Shown here: positions 44,471 through 53,153 of the stretch, piece after piece
Layout: every line of letters starts with the position of its first letter
How positions within the stretch are numbered: position 1 is the stretch's first letter
From: Prevotella sp.
Lineage (GTDB): Bacteria > Bacteroidota > Bacteroidia > Bacteroidales > Bacteroidaceae
Assembly: GCA_022779305.1 (NCBI GenBank)
Contig: JALFSW010000060.1
Location: forward strand, 1 to 55,213
DNA: 55,213 nucleotides
Direction: 5' to 3'
Made by a program: the position numbers and the translations under genes
Notes under the pieces: model-generated
Told to the model about the DNA's origin: nothing
The model's database searches: none
What the model saw: only the letters and a program-made list of their open reading frames with translations

Positions 44471-46960
44471 GTCCAAGATAGTGAATTTAGCAAATTTCAG
44501 CAAGAGTTGTTTCGTGCCTGCATTGCGAAACTCCACTGTTGCCTTTGCATTTTCGCCCACCCCCTCAAGGTTGAGCACCTTACCGATGCCAAAACGCTGA
44601 TGTTCGATGGTCATCCCTACGGAAAGATTTCCAAAATAGGGTGTGGCTTTTGCTGTGCCGTCGGCCATTGTTGGGGCTACTCGTCCGCCATTTGCCATCG
44701 CCGACGAAACCTTTCTCAGATTACCTCCTTCACGCAGGAGCTGTTGTTGGGTACGAGCAGAAAAAGGATTAATAGCTTGTTCTGGACGGCGAGGGGCAGT
44801 TAGCTTGGGTTGTGGATCGGCTTTAAACTGACTTGCCACAGGATTGGCGTTCTGCCATCGTCCGCTGTTATGCCGTTCAGCGTTGTTCCACGGCTTACTT
44901 TCAGAAAAGAGATCACCACGTTGCGCTTTCTCCCACGGCATGCGCTGATGCCCGACCGATGCCGCAGACGCACCGCCTTTGATATCAAGAAATCGCGAAT
45001 CGATGTCGCACAAAAAACGACTTGGGTTGTCGAATTGCATCGTTCCGTAACGATAGCGATTCTTGGCATTCGTGAGGATGCAATGGCGTTCGGCACGTGT
45101 GATGGCAACATAGAGCAACCGCCGCTCCTCTTCGATGCCTCGCTGACTTTCTGTTGACATTGGACTCGGAAAAATGTTTTCTTCCAACCCCACAACAAAC
45201 ACAACAGGAAACTCCAATCCCTTTGCAGCATGGATGGTCATCATCGTTACTTTCGGTTCATCATCATCTGCCTTGTCAAGGTCAGAATACAACGCCACTT
45301 CTTGCAAATAATCCGACAGATAAACTGCCGTTTCTCCGCCTTCTTCTCGCTTTTCCGTTACAAATGTTTGTAGTGCCGACAGAAACTCTTCTAAATTCTC
45401 GCCCCTTGCAAGTTCTTCGGGGTCGCTACCTTGATGCAAGTCGGCGGCAATGCCACTTTCGCCAATGATTTTCTTTCCCAACTCGTAGGCATCCATCTGT
45501 CGCAATTCGGTGATGAAACCACCAATGAGCTGAACGAACGCTGCAATTTTCGTCTGTGCCGATTTGCTGATTTCCAATCCGTAGACATCTGGATTACAAA
45601 TGGCTGTCCAGAGGCTCACCGCATTGCGAGCCGCACATTCAGCAATGCGTTGCACTGTGGTGTTGCCAATGCCACGTGTCGGATAATTGATGATGCGCTT
45701 GAAAGCCTCTTCGTCATTCGGGTTGGCAACCAAACGAAAATAGGCAATGATGTCTTTGATTTCTTTTCGCTGATAGAAAGAAAGTCCACCATATATTTTA
45801 TAAGGTATACCCATGCGCCGAAACTCCTCTTCAAAGTTGCGACTTTGCGCATTTGTGCGATAGAGTATGGCGAAAGCATCATAGCCCAATTCTGATTCCT
45901 GCCGCTGCAAACGCTCTATTTCTTTCCCCACGACCGCAGCCTCTTCTCTGTCGCTGTAGCAAGGATAATAGGAAAGATGTGTGCCTTCGCTTTCTTCCGA
46001 GTAGACCTCCTTTGGAATTTGGTGTGCATTGTGTTTCATGAGCGAATTGGCAGCAGCCACAATCCTTTGTGTAGAGCGGTAGTTGCGTTCGAGTTTGAAC
46101 GTCTGCACATTGTGAAAGGCATTCTGAAAGTCGAGAATGTTGTCGATGTTTGCCCCACGAAACGAGTAGATACTTTGATAATCATCGCCCACCACACAAA
46201 CACGCTGATGCGCTTGTGCCAATAATCGAACGATGGAAACCTGTGCAAAGTTGGTGTCTTGATACTCATCGACCAAGACATAGACAAACCGCTCAGCATA
46301 TTTCTGTCGCACTGTCTCGTTGGTGTTAAACAGTCGATGGGTGTTGAGCAAGAGATCATCGAAATCCATGGCATTAGCCTGCCGACAGCGTGCTTCATAG
46401 GCTGCATAGATTTGTGCCAATGCAGGGATATTTCTTCGTCGGTCGTTTTCCGTGAAGCTGCGATTTGCACCATAATCCGCCGCCGTGATGAGCTGATTTT
46501 TCGCCTTTGAAATGTGCCCTGCAATGGTACTGGGTTTGTATTTCTTTTCATCCAACTCCATTTCCTTAATGATAGCCTTCAGGAGCGAACGTGCATCGGT
46601 TTCGTCATAGATGGTGAAGTTCGACTGATAGCCAATGTTTTCTGCCTCGGTGCGCAAGATGCGTGAGAAGATGGAATGAAATGTGCCCATGAAGAGATGG
46701 TTAGCATCTTCGGGCGTGAGCAACTGCCCGATGCGTGCCTTCATTTCCTTGGCAGCCTTGTTGGTAAAGGTGAGGGCAAGGATGCGATAAGGCTCAATGC
46801 CATTGGCAATGAGATAGGCAATTTTGTAAGTAAGCACACGCGTTTTTCCCGAGCCTGCCCCCGCCACCACCAACGATGCTCCGTCGCAATACTCTACGGC
46901 TTCTCGCTGTCGTTCATTGAGTTGGGCAAGCAACTCGGTGGCTTTGTTGTTTTTTTTCAT
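44468..46960 (-). CDS. UvrD/PcrA-type superfamily 1 DNA helicase
   Basis: An 830-residue SF1A helicase. Motif I is AGAGSGKT at 33-40, followed by TFTNKAAKEMKAR (Ia), DEYQDTN (II), GDDYQSIYSFRGA (III), ERNYRST (IV), TIHAAKGLEF (V) and YVAITRAE (VI). The C-terminal 130 residues hold a linker and a Tudor-like domain (GMTIEHQRFGIGKVLNLEG), as in PcrA, which binds RNA polymerase. It unwinds DNA 3'-5' in repair and replication-transcription conflicts. It is the last gene of typA-mtgA-pcrA, 43 bp after mtgA. Confidence 0.95.
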   Translation of the reverse strand: MKKNNKATELLAQLNERQREAVEYCDGASLVVAGAGSGKTRVLTYKIAYLIANGIEPYRILALTFTNKAAKEMKARIGQLLTPEDANHLFMGTFHSIFSRILRTEAENIGYQSNFTIYDETDARSLLKAIIKEMELDEKKYKPSTIAGHISKAKNQLITAADYGANRSFTENDRRRNIPALAQIYAAYEARCRQANAMDFDDLLLNTHRLFNTNETVRQKYAERFVYVLVDEYQDTNFAQVSIVRLLAQAHQRVCVVGDDYQSIYSFRGANIDNILDFQNAFHNVQTFKLERNYRSTQRIVAAANSLMKHNAHQIPKEVYSEESEGTHLSYYPCYSDREEAAVVGKEIERLQRQESELGYDAFAILYRTNAQSRNFEEEFRRMGIPYKIYGGLSFYQRKEIKDIIAYFRLVANPNDEEAFKRIINYPTRGIGNTTVQRIAECAARNAVSLWTAICNPDVYGLEISKSAQTKIAAFVQLIGGFITELRQMDAYELGKKIIGESGIAADLHQGSDPEELARGENLEEFLSALQTFVTEKREEGGETAVYLSDYLQEVALYSDLDKADDDEPKVTMMTIHAAKGLEFPVVFVVGLEENIFPSPMSTESQRGIEEERRLLYVAITRAERHCILTNAKNRYRYGTMQFDNPSRFLCDIDSRFLDIKGGASAASVGHQRMPWEKAQRGDLFSESKPWNNAERHNSGRWQNANPVASQFKADPQPKLTAPRRPEQAINPFSARTQQQLLREGGNLRKVSSAMANGGRVAPTMADGTAKATPYFGNLSVGMTIEHQRFGIGKVLNLEGVGENAKATVEFRNAGTKQLLLKFAKFTILD

Positions 46961-47003
46961 CTTCTTGTAATATCTTTATTTATGCGAATGTTGCACAGCA
47001 AGG

Positions 47004-47696
47004 TTAGTCCATTTTGAACGCAGGAACATGCTTCATCTGTCGTTCTATTTGTCGGACACGCTTGCGCATATAAGGTCCTGGATATTTCGACGAGTAGCGA
47101 AGCGGATTGGGGAGCGTTGCAGCAATAAGGGCACAATCGCTCCGTGTTAGATTGCGTGCATCCACTCCGAAATGTTCTTGTGCACACGCCTGCACACCAT
47201 AAATCCCATCGCCCATTTCAATGGAATTGAGATAAACCTCCATGATGCGTTGTTTGCTCCACAGTGTTTCTATAAGGAACGTGAAATAGGCTTCTAATCC
47301 TTTCCGCACCCACGAACGCCCCTGCCAAAGAAACACATTCTTGGCAGTTTGTTGTGAAATGGTGGAGCCGCCACGCAATTTCTTTCCGCCCTCAATATGG
47401 TCTTTTGCGGCTTGCTCAATAGCTTGATAATCAAAACCATAATGCGACAGAAACTTCTGATCTTCGCTGGCAATGACGGCAACGGGCATCGAACGTGGCA
47501 TATCCTCAAGTGGTATCCATTCGTGATACCACTTGATTTCCTCGCCTCGTCCGAGCTGTTCGATGCAGCGAGAGAACATCAGCGGTGTGAAATATACGGG
47601 CAAAAAGCGATACATCACCACCACGAGTATCGACCAAGCGAAGGCGATAATTAATGTCAATCGCAGTATTTTGAGTGCCTTTTTCAAAAAAAACAT
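47004..47696 (-). CDS. mtgA: Monofunctional peptidoglycan glycosyltransferase
   Basis: A 230-residue GT51 enzyme with an N-terminal membrane anchor (ILRLTLIIAFAWSILVVVMY). The catalytic motif is EDQKFLSHYGFD, followed by GGSTISQQTAKNVFL and MEVYLNSIEMGDGIYG. It polymerises lipid II into glycan strands and has no transpeptidase domain. I start it at 47696 (MFFLKKALK), 4 bp after the typA stop; the upstream ATG at 47732 would overlap typA by 32 bp and add a non-family extension. Confidence 0.93.
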   Translation of the reverse strand: MFFLKKALKILRLTLIIAFAWSILVVVMYRFLPVYFTPLMFSRCIEQLGRGEEIKWYHEWIPLEDMPRSMPVAVIASEDQKFLSHYGFDYQAIEQAAKDHIEGGKKLRGGSTISQQTAKNVFLWQGRSWVRKGLEAYFTFLIETLWSKQRIMEVYLNSIEMGDGIYGVQACAQEHFGVDARNLTRSDCALIAATLPNPLRYSSKYPGPYMRKRVRQIERQMKHVPAFKMD

Positions 47697-47700
47697 CAGT

Positions 47701-49506
47701 CTATTTTTCTTTGTTTTCACGCTTCCGGTCATTGTGATCGAGCGTGATTTTGCGAATACGAATGTTCTTTGGTGTCACTTCGATGTATTCATCGTTCTTG
47801 ATGTACTCGATACATTCTTCAAGGCTCATTTCCGTTTTGGGAATAACGCGTGCCTTGTCGTCCGACCCCGATGCTCTGACGTTGGTGAGCTGTTTGGCTT
47901 TATTAACGTTGATGACCAAGTCGTTGTCATGAATGTGTTCGCCCACCACTTGTCCGCCATAGACTTCTTCGCCTGCATCGATGAAGAAACGACCGCGGTC
48001 TTGCAGTTTGTCGATAGCATAGGCATAAGCCGTTCCTGTTTCCATCGAAATCATTGAACCATTGATGCGTCTGATGATTTCACCTCGGTAGGGTTCGTAA
48101 GCTTTGAAACGGTGTGCCATGATGGCTTCGCCTTGTGAGGCAGTAAGAACGTTGGTGCGCAGCCCCATAATACCACGTGAAGGAATTTCAAACGTGATGT
48201 TTACACGGTCGCCCTCGGTATCCATTCCTAAGAGTTCTCCCTTACGGCGTGTTACCATATCAATCATCTTGCTCGAAAAATCATTTGGCACGTTGATGGT
48301 CAATTCTTCGATGGGCTCGCATCGCTCGCCTCCGATTTCTTTGTAGATCACCTGTGGCTGTCCCACTTGCAATTCATAACCCTCACGGCGCATCGTTTCA
48401 ATGAGAACAGACAAATGGAGCACACCACGTCCGCTGACAATCCATCGATCCATCGATCCTTCCACGTTCTCCACCCGCAAGGCAAGGTTTTTTTCTAATT
48501 CTTTTTCCAATCGCTCGCTGATGTGACGTGAGGTGCAAAACTTACCTTCTCGTCCGAAGAAAGGCGAGTCATTGATGGTGAAAAGCATACTCATCGTTGG
48601 TTCATCAATGGCAATCGGAGGCAGCGGTTCGGGATTTTCCGTGCTGGTGATGGTGTCGCCAATTTCAAAGCGTTCCAAACCTATGATGGCGCAGATGTCG
48701 CCCGACGCCACACTGTCGGTTTTCCTATGAGTCATGCCCTCAAAGGTGTGGAGTTCTTTAATCTTCGTACGCTCTTGCGTACCATCTCTGTGACAGATGA
48801 CTATGTTCTGTCCATCGAGAAATTCGCCACGATGCACCCGTCCCACGGCAATTCTTCCCGTGTAATTAGAATAATCGAGCGAAGTGATGAGCATCTGAGA
48901 CGATCCTTCTATGCGACGTGGTGCAGGAATTTTCTCCACAATAAGGTCAAGCAAATAGTCAATATTGTCAGTAGGCGATTGCCATGAAGTCCCCATCCAT
49001 CCGTTCTTTGCCGAACCATAAACCACTGGAAAATCGAGCTGTTCGTCATTAGCATTGAGGTCGCACATGAGGTCGAAAACCATTTCATAGACCTCTTCAG
49101 GCCGACAATTGGGTTTATCAACCTTATTGACCACCACAACGGGTTTCAGTCCCATTTGCAAAGCCTTCTGAAGTACAAAGCGTGTTTGTGGCATGGGACC
49201 TTCAAACGCATCCACCAAGAGCAAACAACCGTCTGCCATGTTTAAGACACGTTCCACTTCACCCCCAAAATCCGAGTGACCGGGTGTATCGAGAATATTG
49301 ATTTTTGTCGATTTCCAATTTATACTCACATTCTTGCTCAGAATGGTTATCCCTCTTTCTCTTTCTAAGTCGTTTGCGTCTAACACCTCATCGCTGTTGT
49401 TCTGACCTTCGCGGAAAAGTTTTCCGGCAAGCATCATTTTGTCTACCAGCGTTGTTTTCCCATGATCCACGTGAGCTATTACCGCAATGTTTCTAATGTC
49501 TTGCAT
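47701..49506 (-). CDS. typA: Translational GTPase TypA/BipA
   Basis: A 601-residue protein with an EF-G-like G domain: P-loop AHVDHGKTT at 10-18, RGITI (switch I), [14 protein letters not shown] (G3) and NKVD (G4). Then come EF-G domains II, III and V, and the BipA-specific C-terminal domain. It binds 70S ribosomes and helps 50S assembly under stress. The start at 49506 (MQDIRN) fits the family; the frame continues to 49545, into R1 copy 5. The likely promoter (49741-49748) is on the far side of that R1 copy. Confidence 0.96.
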   Translation of the reverse strand: MQDIRNIAVIAHVDHGKTTLVDKMMLAGKLFREGQNNSDEVLDANDLERERGITILSKNVSINWKSTKINILDTPGHSDFGGEVERVLNMADGCLLLVDAFEGPMPQTRFVLQKALQMGLKPVVVVNKVDKPNCRPEEVYEMVFDLMCDLNANDEQLDFPVVYGSAKNGWMGTSWQSPTDNIDYLLDLIVEKIPAPRRIEGSSQMLITSLDYSNYTGRIAVGRVHRGEFLDGQNIVICHRDGTQERTKIKELHTFEGMTHRKTDSVASGDICAIIGLERFEIGDTITSTENPEPLPPIAIDEPTMSMLFTINDSPFFGREGKFCTSRHISERLEKELEKNLALRVENVEGSMDRWIVSGRGVLHLSVLIETMRREGYELQVGQPQVIYKEIGGERCEPIEELTINVPNDFSSKMIDMVTRRKGELLGMDTEGDRVNITFEIPSRGIMGLRTNVLTASQGEAIMAHRFKAYEPYRGEIIRRINGSMISMETGTAYAYAIDKLQDRGRFFIDAGEEVYGGQVVGEHIHDNDLVINVNKAKQLTNVRASGSDDKARVIPKTEMSLEECIEYIKNDEYIEVTPKNIRIRKITLDHNDRKRENKEK

Positions 49507-49526
49507 TGATGTTGCTACTAAAATCT

Positions 49527-49728
49527 TTAAACCCAAATTGGTCATTAGACCATTAGGGTGTCCTTTTTATTTTATTTATTAACTTCCCAACTACTTGCAT
49601 CTGCTTGTCGGCTGCTTCTTCAGCGGTTTCTCTTGAAGTAGTCCGCTACATCTGCGAAAAACCGCTAAACAATCTGCACAGATAATCAGACGTAATCCCT
49701 TTCGTCTCTAATGACCGAATTGGGATAA
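49527..49728. repeat. R1 MITE-like element, copy 5 (about 202 bp) in the typA leader
   Basis: Starts TTAAACCCAAATTGG and GTCATTAG, ends CTAATGACCGAATTGGGATAA. Internal blocks AACTTCCCAACTACTTGC, CTCTTGAAGTAGTCCGCTAC and CAATCTGCACAGA match copy 1. It lies 20 bp upstream of the typA start codon and 12 bp from the likely typA promoter box, so it should be transcribed as 5' leader. Confidence 0.75.
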
Positions 49729-49740
49729 AAATAATGCCTG

Positions 49741-49748
49741 CAAAATTA
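49741..49748 (-). promoter_or_regulatory. Probable promoter -7 box (TAATTTTG) for the typA operon
   Basis: The minus strand reads TAATTTTG followed by CA. It is the nearest good -7 box upstream of typA and would give a leader of about 230 nt that contains all of R1 copy 5. Confidence 0.5.
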
Positions 49749-49791
49749 CGAAAAAATTACGAGAAAATGTTGCTTGTTCCACAAAAAGTTG

Positions 49792-49799
49792 TAACTTTG
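49792..49799 (+). promoter_or_regulatory. Promoter -7 box (TAACTTTG) for rpsO
   Basis: TAACTTTG followed by CA, with TTG about 16 bp upstream, 110 bp before the rpsO ATG. The leader of about 100 nt contains CGGAAACTCCG and could hold an S15-binding structure, but none is shown. Confidence 0.6.
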
Positions 49800-49908
49800 C
49801 AGCGCAGTTCGGAAACTCCGATGCATTCTGCGACGTCTCCGCACCTGATTAAGGCGGCTGTTCGACAAAAGGATGTAATTGCACAATATTTAATCACATC
49901 ATCAAATT

Positions 49909-50184
49909 ATGTATTTAAACAAAGAAAAAAAACAAGAAATCTTTAGTCAGTATGGTAAGGCACAAAGCACAACCGACACAGGTTCTGCTGAAAGCCAAAT
50001 TGCACTTTTCACTTACCGCATCAAGCACCTCACCGAGCACGTAAAGAAAAACCGCAAAGACTTCGTTACCACACGCTCTTTGACACGCCTTGTTGGTAAG
50101 CGTCGTGCATTGCTCGATTATCTTTACGACCGCGACATTGAACGCTATCGTGCTATCATCAAGACCTTAGGTCTGCGCCGATAA
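49909..50184 (+). CDS. rpsO: 30S ribosomal protein S15
   Basis: A 91-residue protein of normal S15 length with the conserved DTGSAESQIALFTYRIKHLT and HVKKNRKDFVTTRSLTRLVG and a C-terminal YRAIIKTLGLRR. It binds the central domain of 16S rRNA early in 30S assembly. The leader may allow autoregulation as in other bacteria; this is not visible directly. Immediately downstream is an R2 element, then a terminator. Confidence 0.97.
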   Translation: MYLNKEKKQEIFSQYGKAQSTTDTGSAESQIALFTYRIKHLTEHVKKNRKDFVTTRSLTRLVGKRRALLDYLYDRDIERYRAIIKTLGLRR

Positions 50185-50186
50185 AT

Positions 50187-50336
50187 GTTCAATTTCATTT
50201 AGTCGTTTTCTCGCCATGCGAGCGTCTGAAAACGATTACTTGCTTAGGCAAACGTTCTGAGAACGATTATTCGCCATGGCAATGTAAAAACTTCGTTCTT
50301 TCCTTTGCTCATTTGGCTTAACCAAAACGTTCAATT
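50187..50336. repeat. R2 element, long form, inverted, downstream of rpsO
   Basis: A reverse-complement R2 copy from GTTCAATTTCATTTAGTCG to CCAAAACGTTCAATT, with the long interior (CTTGCTTAGGCAAACG, CGCCATGCGAGCGTCTG) as in the copy at 25272 but without a nested R1 end. It begins 2 bp after the rpsO stop. Confidence 0.75.
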
Positions 50337-50385
50337 AAAGTAGGAGACTTTCTGATAAGGACTTCTCTCAAAGCATATATTTCAC

Positions 50386-50420
50386 AAAAAGAGACTATCA
50401 ACGAGATAGTCTCTTTTTTT
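50386..50420 (+). terminator. Terminator downstream of rpsO
   Basis: A perfect 14-bp stem (50386-50399 with 50405-50418), AACGA loop and a T run. It closes the rpsO transcript beyond the R2 element; the A-rich 5' side may let it work in both directions. Confidence 0.85.
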
Positions 50421-50507
50421 ATGAAATAGCTCAAACACTACTTACTATAACGTAATAATATACAAATCTCTCTTTTTGTCGATGATAATGGCAGAGCTGT
50501 CGAAAAA

Positions 50508-50541
50508 TGTTTGTAGTTTCTCAACTAAACGCCTACCTTTG
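50508..50541 (+). promoter_or_regulatory. Promoter of the LytS/LytTR pair
   Basis: TTTG at about 50508 and TACCTTTG at 50534-50541 at Bacteroidota spacing. The start site would be near 50548, which argues against starting the kinase at 50507 or 50546. Confidence 0.65.
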
Positions 50542-50560
50542 CACTATGCGTGAAAAAATA

Positions 50561-51607
50561 ATGAAAATCAAAAACCTATTGACCCATCGCAACGCCATCG
50601 CCCTTTATTTACAACTGGCGGTTTATTGTTTTTTGGTGTTTACGTGGTCGGGTGTGGTTTATTGGACGGAAAAAAGTGCTGATGCTGCCCTACTTTCCAT
50701 GCAACTCACAGCTACCATCTTTGCCCTACTCTTGCTTGTCTTCATGGCAAACTATTTCTTCCTCGTTCCCAAACTTTATGAAAAGAAGACGCTTTGGCGA
50801 AAATTTGTTTTTTGGACACTCAACCTCGGCATGATATTGATGCTCAACAGCCCCATCTTCTTTTTCCCACTCAAAAATCATGAACAAATCCCTGCATGGC
50901 GAGCTGGGTTTTATCAAGTTTGCATTCTTTGGTTGGTCATCAACTATATGATGGTTTTCAGTGCGATGGCAGTGCGCTATTTCCAACGCCAAAACGATTT
51001 AAAGAAGCAACTCATAGAGGAAAAACAACGCAATGCTGAAGCCGAACTGGCATGGCTGAAAAACCAACTGAACCCACATTTCCTTTTCAATACGCTCAAC
51101 AATATTTCTTCGTTGGTTCAGATTGATGCCGACGAAGCACAAGATGCCATCGGACAATTGTCGGACTTGTTACGCTATGCCCTTTACGGTACACAACAAA
51201 AAGAAGTTGCATTGGGCGGAGAAATGGAGTTTATGAAGAATTACATCAGTTTGATGAGTCTTCGGTGTGATACGAATGTGGACATCAAGACCGATTTTGA
51301 GGTTACAAACTTGAGTAGACGCATTGCTCCTTTGATATTCCTCTCGCCCATTGAAAACGCTTTCAAGCATGGGGTGAGCTCTGGGAAACCTTCTTTTGTG
51401 CATATTCTTTTAAAAGAAACAGCGGAGGGTTTGCTCTTTCAGTGTGCCAATAGCAATTTTCCAAAAAATCATCGCGACCAAAGCGGGAGTGGAATTGGGG
51501 CAGAGAACATGCACAAACGTTTGGATCTTCTCTATCATGGTTGCTACGAATTGCGACAGAAGCAAGATACAGACGTCTATTGCGTAGAAATATTATTAAA
51601 ACGATGA
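50561..51607 (+). CDS. LytS-type sensor histidine kinase
   Basis: About 348 residues with four transmembrane helices in the first 140 residues and little extracellular sequence, so it probably senses something in the membrane. A coiled linker (QNDLKKQLIEEKQRNAEAEL) leads to the HisKA_7-type phosphoacceptor region NPHFLFNTLNN (H173), followed by a degenerate ATPase domain (PIENAFKHG, GSGIGAENMHKRL). This is the usual Bacteroidetes LytS arrangement. Starts at 50546 and 50507 are also in frame; the promoter position favours 50561. The response regulator follows after 4 bp. Confidence 0.9.
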   Translation: MKIKNLLTHRNAIALYLQLAVYCFLVFTWSGVVYWTEKSADAALLSMQLTATIFALLLLVFMANYFFLVPKLYEKKTLWRKFVFWTLNLGMILMLNSPIFFFPLKNHEQIPAWRAGFYQVCILWLVINYMMVFSAMAVRYFQRQNDLKKQLIEEKQRNAEAELAWLKNQLNPHFLFNTLNNISSLVQIDADEAQDAIGQLSDLLRYALYGTQQKEVALGGEMEFMKNYISLMSLRCDTNVDIKTDFEVTNLSRRIAPLIFLSPIENAFKHGVSSGKPSFVHILLKETAEGLLFQCANSNFPKNHRDQSGSGIGAENMHKRLDLLYHGCYELRQKQDTDVYCVEILLKR

Positions 51608-51611
51608 AATT

Positions 51612-52322
51612 ATGAAACTATCTTGTGTAATTATCGACGACGAGCCATTGGCTATCAAACTCTTAGAAAGTTTTGTGGAGCGAACACCTTTTCTCGCCCT
51701 GCAAGCATCGTTCAGCGATTCTGTGGAGGGTTTGCAGATGATTAAAAACCAGCCACCTGATATACTTTTTTTAGACATTCAGATGCCCGATTTGGATGGT
51801 ATGGAGCTTTCAAGAATGGTACCAGCGGCTACGCGCATCATCTTCACAACAGCTTTTAAGGAATACGCCTTTGATAGTTATGAGGTGAATGCACTCGATT
51901 TTTTGTTGAAACCCATCCGATATAATAAATTTTTGACGGCAGCCGAAAAGGCACACCAATGGTTTAAAATGAGCGTAAAACCAATAGCCGATGAGCAAAA
52001 AACAATTTTTTTGCGTGTCGATGGTGCTTTTCAGCAAGTAGCCTTAGACGAAGTTTTGTACGTAGAGGGCATGAGAGATTATGTTATTTTTTATCTACAA
52101 GACCGCAAACTCATCACGCATCTAACGATGAAAGTAACCGAAGAAATGCTGCCCAAAGCTCGTTTTATGCGTGTCAGTCGGTCATATATCGTTGCTTTGG
52201 ACAAGATTAGGCAAGTAGACCGCAACGATTGTCTTTACATAGGCAAAGAAATCATCCGTGTAACCGATAGCTTCATCGAACAGTTCAGAGCCTATCTCAA
52301 TGAAAGAACAAGGGGATGCTAG
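51612..52322 (+). CDS. LytTR-type response regulator
   Basis: A 236-residue protein with a receiver domain (acidic pocket DDE near 9-11, phospho-acceptor D55 in LFLDIQMPD, Lys in FLLKPI) and a C-terminal LytTR DNA-binding domain (VDGAFQQVALDEVLYVEGMRDYVIFYL, RVSRSYIVALDKI). It is the partner of the kinase just upstream. Target genes are not visible here. In Bacteroidetes these pairs often regulate a transporter or membrane protein. Confidence 0.94.
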   Translation: MKLSCVIIDDEPLAIKLLESFVERTPFLALQASFSDSVEGLQMIKNQPPDILFLDIQMPDLDGMELSRMVPAATRIIFTTAFKEYAFDSYEVNALDFLLKPIRYNKFLTAAEKAHQWFKMSVKPIADEQKTIFLRVDGAFQQVALDEVLYVEGMRDYVIFYLQDRKLITHLTMKVTEEMLPKARFMRVSRSYIVALDKIRQVDRNDCLYIGKEIIRVTDSFIEQFRAYLNERTRGC

Positions 52323-52388
52323 CAAAAATAATAAACGTGAGTTTGGGATAAGAAAATCCTTGTGCTTTGTCGCTGTCGTTGAGTAGAT

Positions 52389-52574
52389 ATGCGCACAGGT
52401 AAAAATTTCTCGCCACCATTACAAATTGATATCACCGCCATACAAGAAGCTAACGATGAGATGGAAGAGGAAAAACTCTCTCTGGAAAGAAGTATATTCC
52501 TACTGTTCTTCCAAATGGAGATACAAAGAAAGAGCTGCTCGCAAGAAGTAGATACCTGTTGTTTAAAAGTATAA
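52389..52574 (+). CDS. Possible short protein, unrecognised
   Basis: An open frame of 61 codons that starts IDITAIQEANDEMEEEKLSL after a short N-terminus and ends at the edge of a perfect hairpin. I recognise no family, and see no clear promoter or ribosome-binding site. It may be a short decayed gene or chance. It lies between the response regulator and tRNA-Pro. Confidence 0.2.
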   Translation: MRTGKNFSPPLQIDITAIQEANDEMEEEKLSLERSIFLLFFQMEIQRKSCSQEVDTCCLKV

Positions 52575-52637
52575 TTAGTCGCCCCTTAAAAACCAAATTT
52601 CAGTGTAAAGTTTAGTTTTTAAGGGGCGACTAATTAT
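52571..52637. repeat. Perfect 23-bp inverted repeat beside tRNA-Pro
   Basis: Arms 52571-52593 and 52615-52637 are exactly complementary over 23 bp (GTCGCCCC core) around a 21-nt loop. It ends 24 bp before the 3' end of tRNA-Pro. It could end transcripts from either side but has no long T run. It could also be two facing transposon ends. No second copy is visible. Confidence 0.75.
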
Positions 52638-52660
52638 GATACATTCTCCTCATACTAATG

Positions 52661-52734
52661 TCGGGATGAGGCGACTCGAACGCCCGACCACTGGTCCCCC
52701 AGACCAGCATTCTAACCTACTGAACTACATCCCG
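52661..52734 (-). tRNA. tRNA-Pro (GGG)
   Basis: A 74-nt cloverleaf on the minus strand with acceptor CGGGATG/CATCCCG, anticodon stem CTGGT/ACCAG, loop CTGGGGG (anticodon GGG) and T-arm GTTCGAGTC. CCA is not encoded. A Bacteroidota promoter lies 18 bp upstream. Confidence 0.96.
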
Positions 52735-52751
52735 AGTTAAGAATACGGCTA

Positions 52752-52759
52752 CAAAATTA
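52752..52759 (-). promoter_or_regulatory. Promoter -7 box (TAATTTTG) of tRNA-Pro
   Basis: The minus strand reads TAATTTTG followed by TA, with TTTG about 20 bp upstream, the standard spacing. Confidence 0.7.
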
Positions 52760-52839
52760 CACACTTTTAGGCAGATGAGCAAACTTTTTTTGAAGTATTT
52801 TTGTGTGGTGCCAACTTTATTTCGTAACTTTGGATAAAA

Positions 52840-53030
52840 TCGCAAACCTTTTGTAAACAAAGGCAGTTCGGAGGATTGAGAAAAATCCGGATTACGAACT
52901 GGCAACGGTTCTCATTTCCTCATTCTGCCATGATTTGCTTATCAAAGTCATCGCCTCTGGCGCTTGCTACCAAAGGGACGCAAGAACTCCCGACGCTGAG
53001 CCACCAACCTGTTTCAATGGCTCATTGTCG
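52840..53030 (-). ncRNA. Candidate structured small RNA (about 190 nt)
   Basis: The minus strand has a near-ideal promoter: TTTTG (53062-53066), a 19-bp gap, then TACCTTTG (53035-53042). The RNA would begin with a strong hairpin (CCCGAC plus TGGCTCA arms; 53018-53032 against 52989-53003). A second hairpin (CTTGC...GCAAG) and a closing stem CAGTTCG/CGAACTG at its 3' side follow. No ORF with recognisable protein is present. Length is close to 6S RNA, and Bacteroidales carry such RNAs, but I cannot assign a family by eye. A weaker opposing promoter (TAACTTTG, 52825-52832) is on the plus strand. Confidence 0.5.
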
Positions 53031-53119
53031 GGGACAAAGGTACACAGAATATATGAGACTACAAAACTTTTGAGAGATTTTTCGCCTTTTGTTCGTCAGT
53101 CAGTCTCGTGATTTTGTGC

Positions 53120-53127
53120 TACCTTTG
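53120..53127 (+). promoter_or_regulatory. Promoter -7 box (TACCTTTG) for the KilA-N gene
   Basis: TACCTTTG followed by CA, 27 bp before the ATG at 53154. The -33 element is not certain. Confidence 0.6.
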
Positions 53128-53153
53128 CACATATTTTATAATAGAATGACGCT

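Noticed and set aside
49734..49946. A 70-codon frame upstream of rpsO
   Set aside because: It covers the typA and rpsO promoter boxes and overlaps the start of rpsO in another frame.
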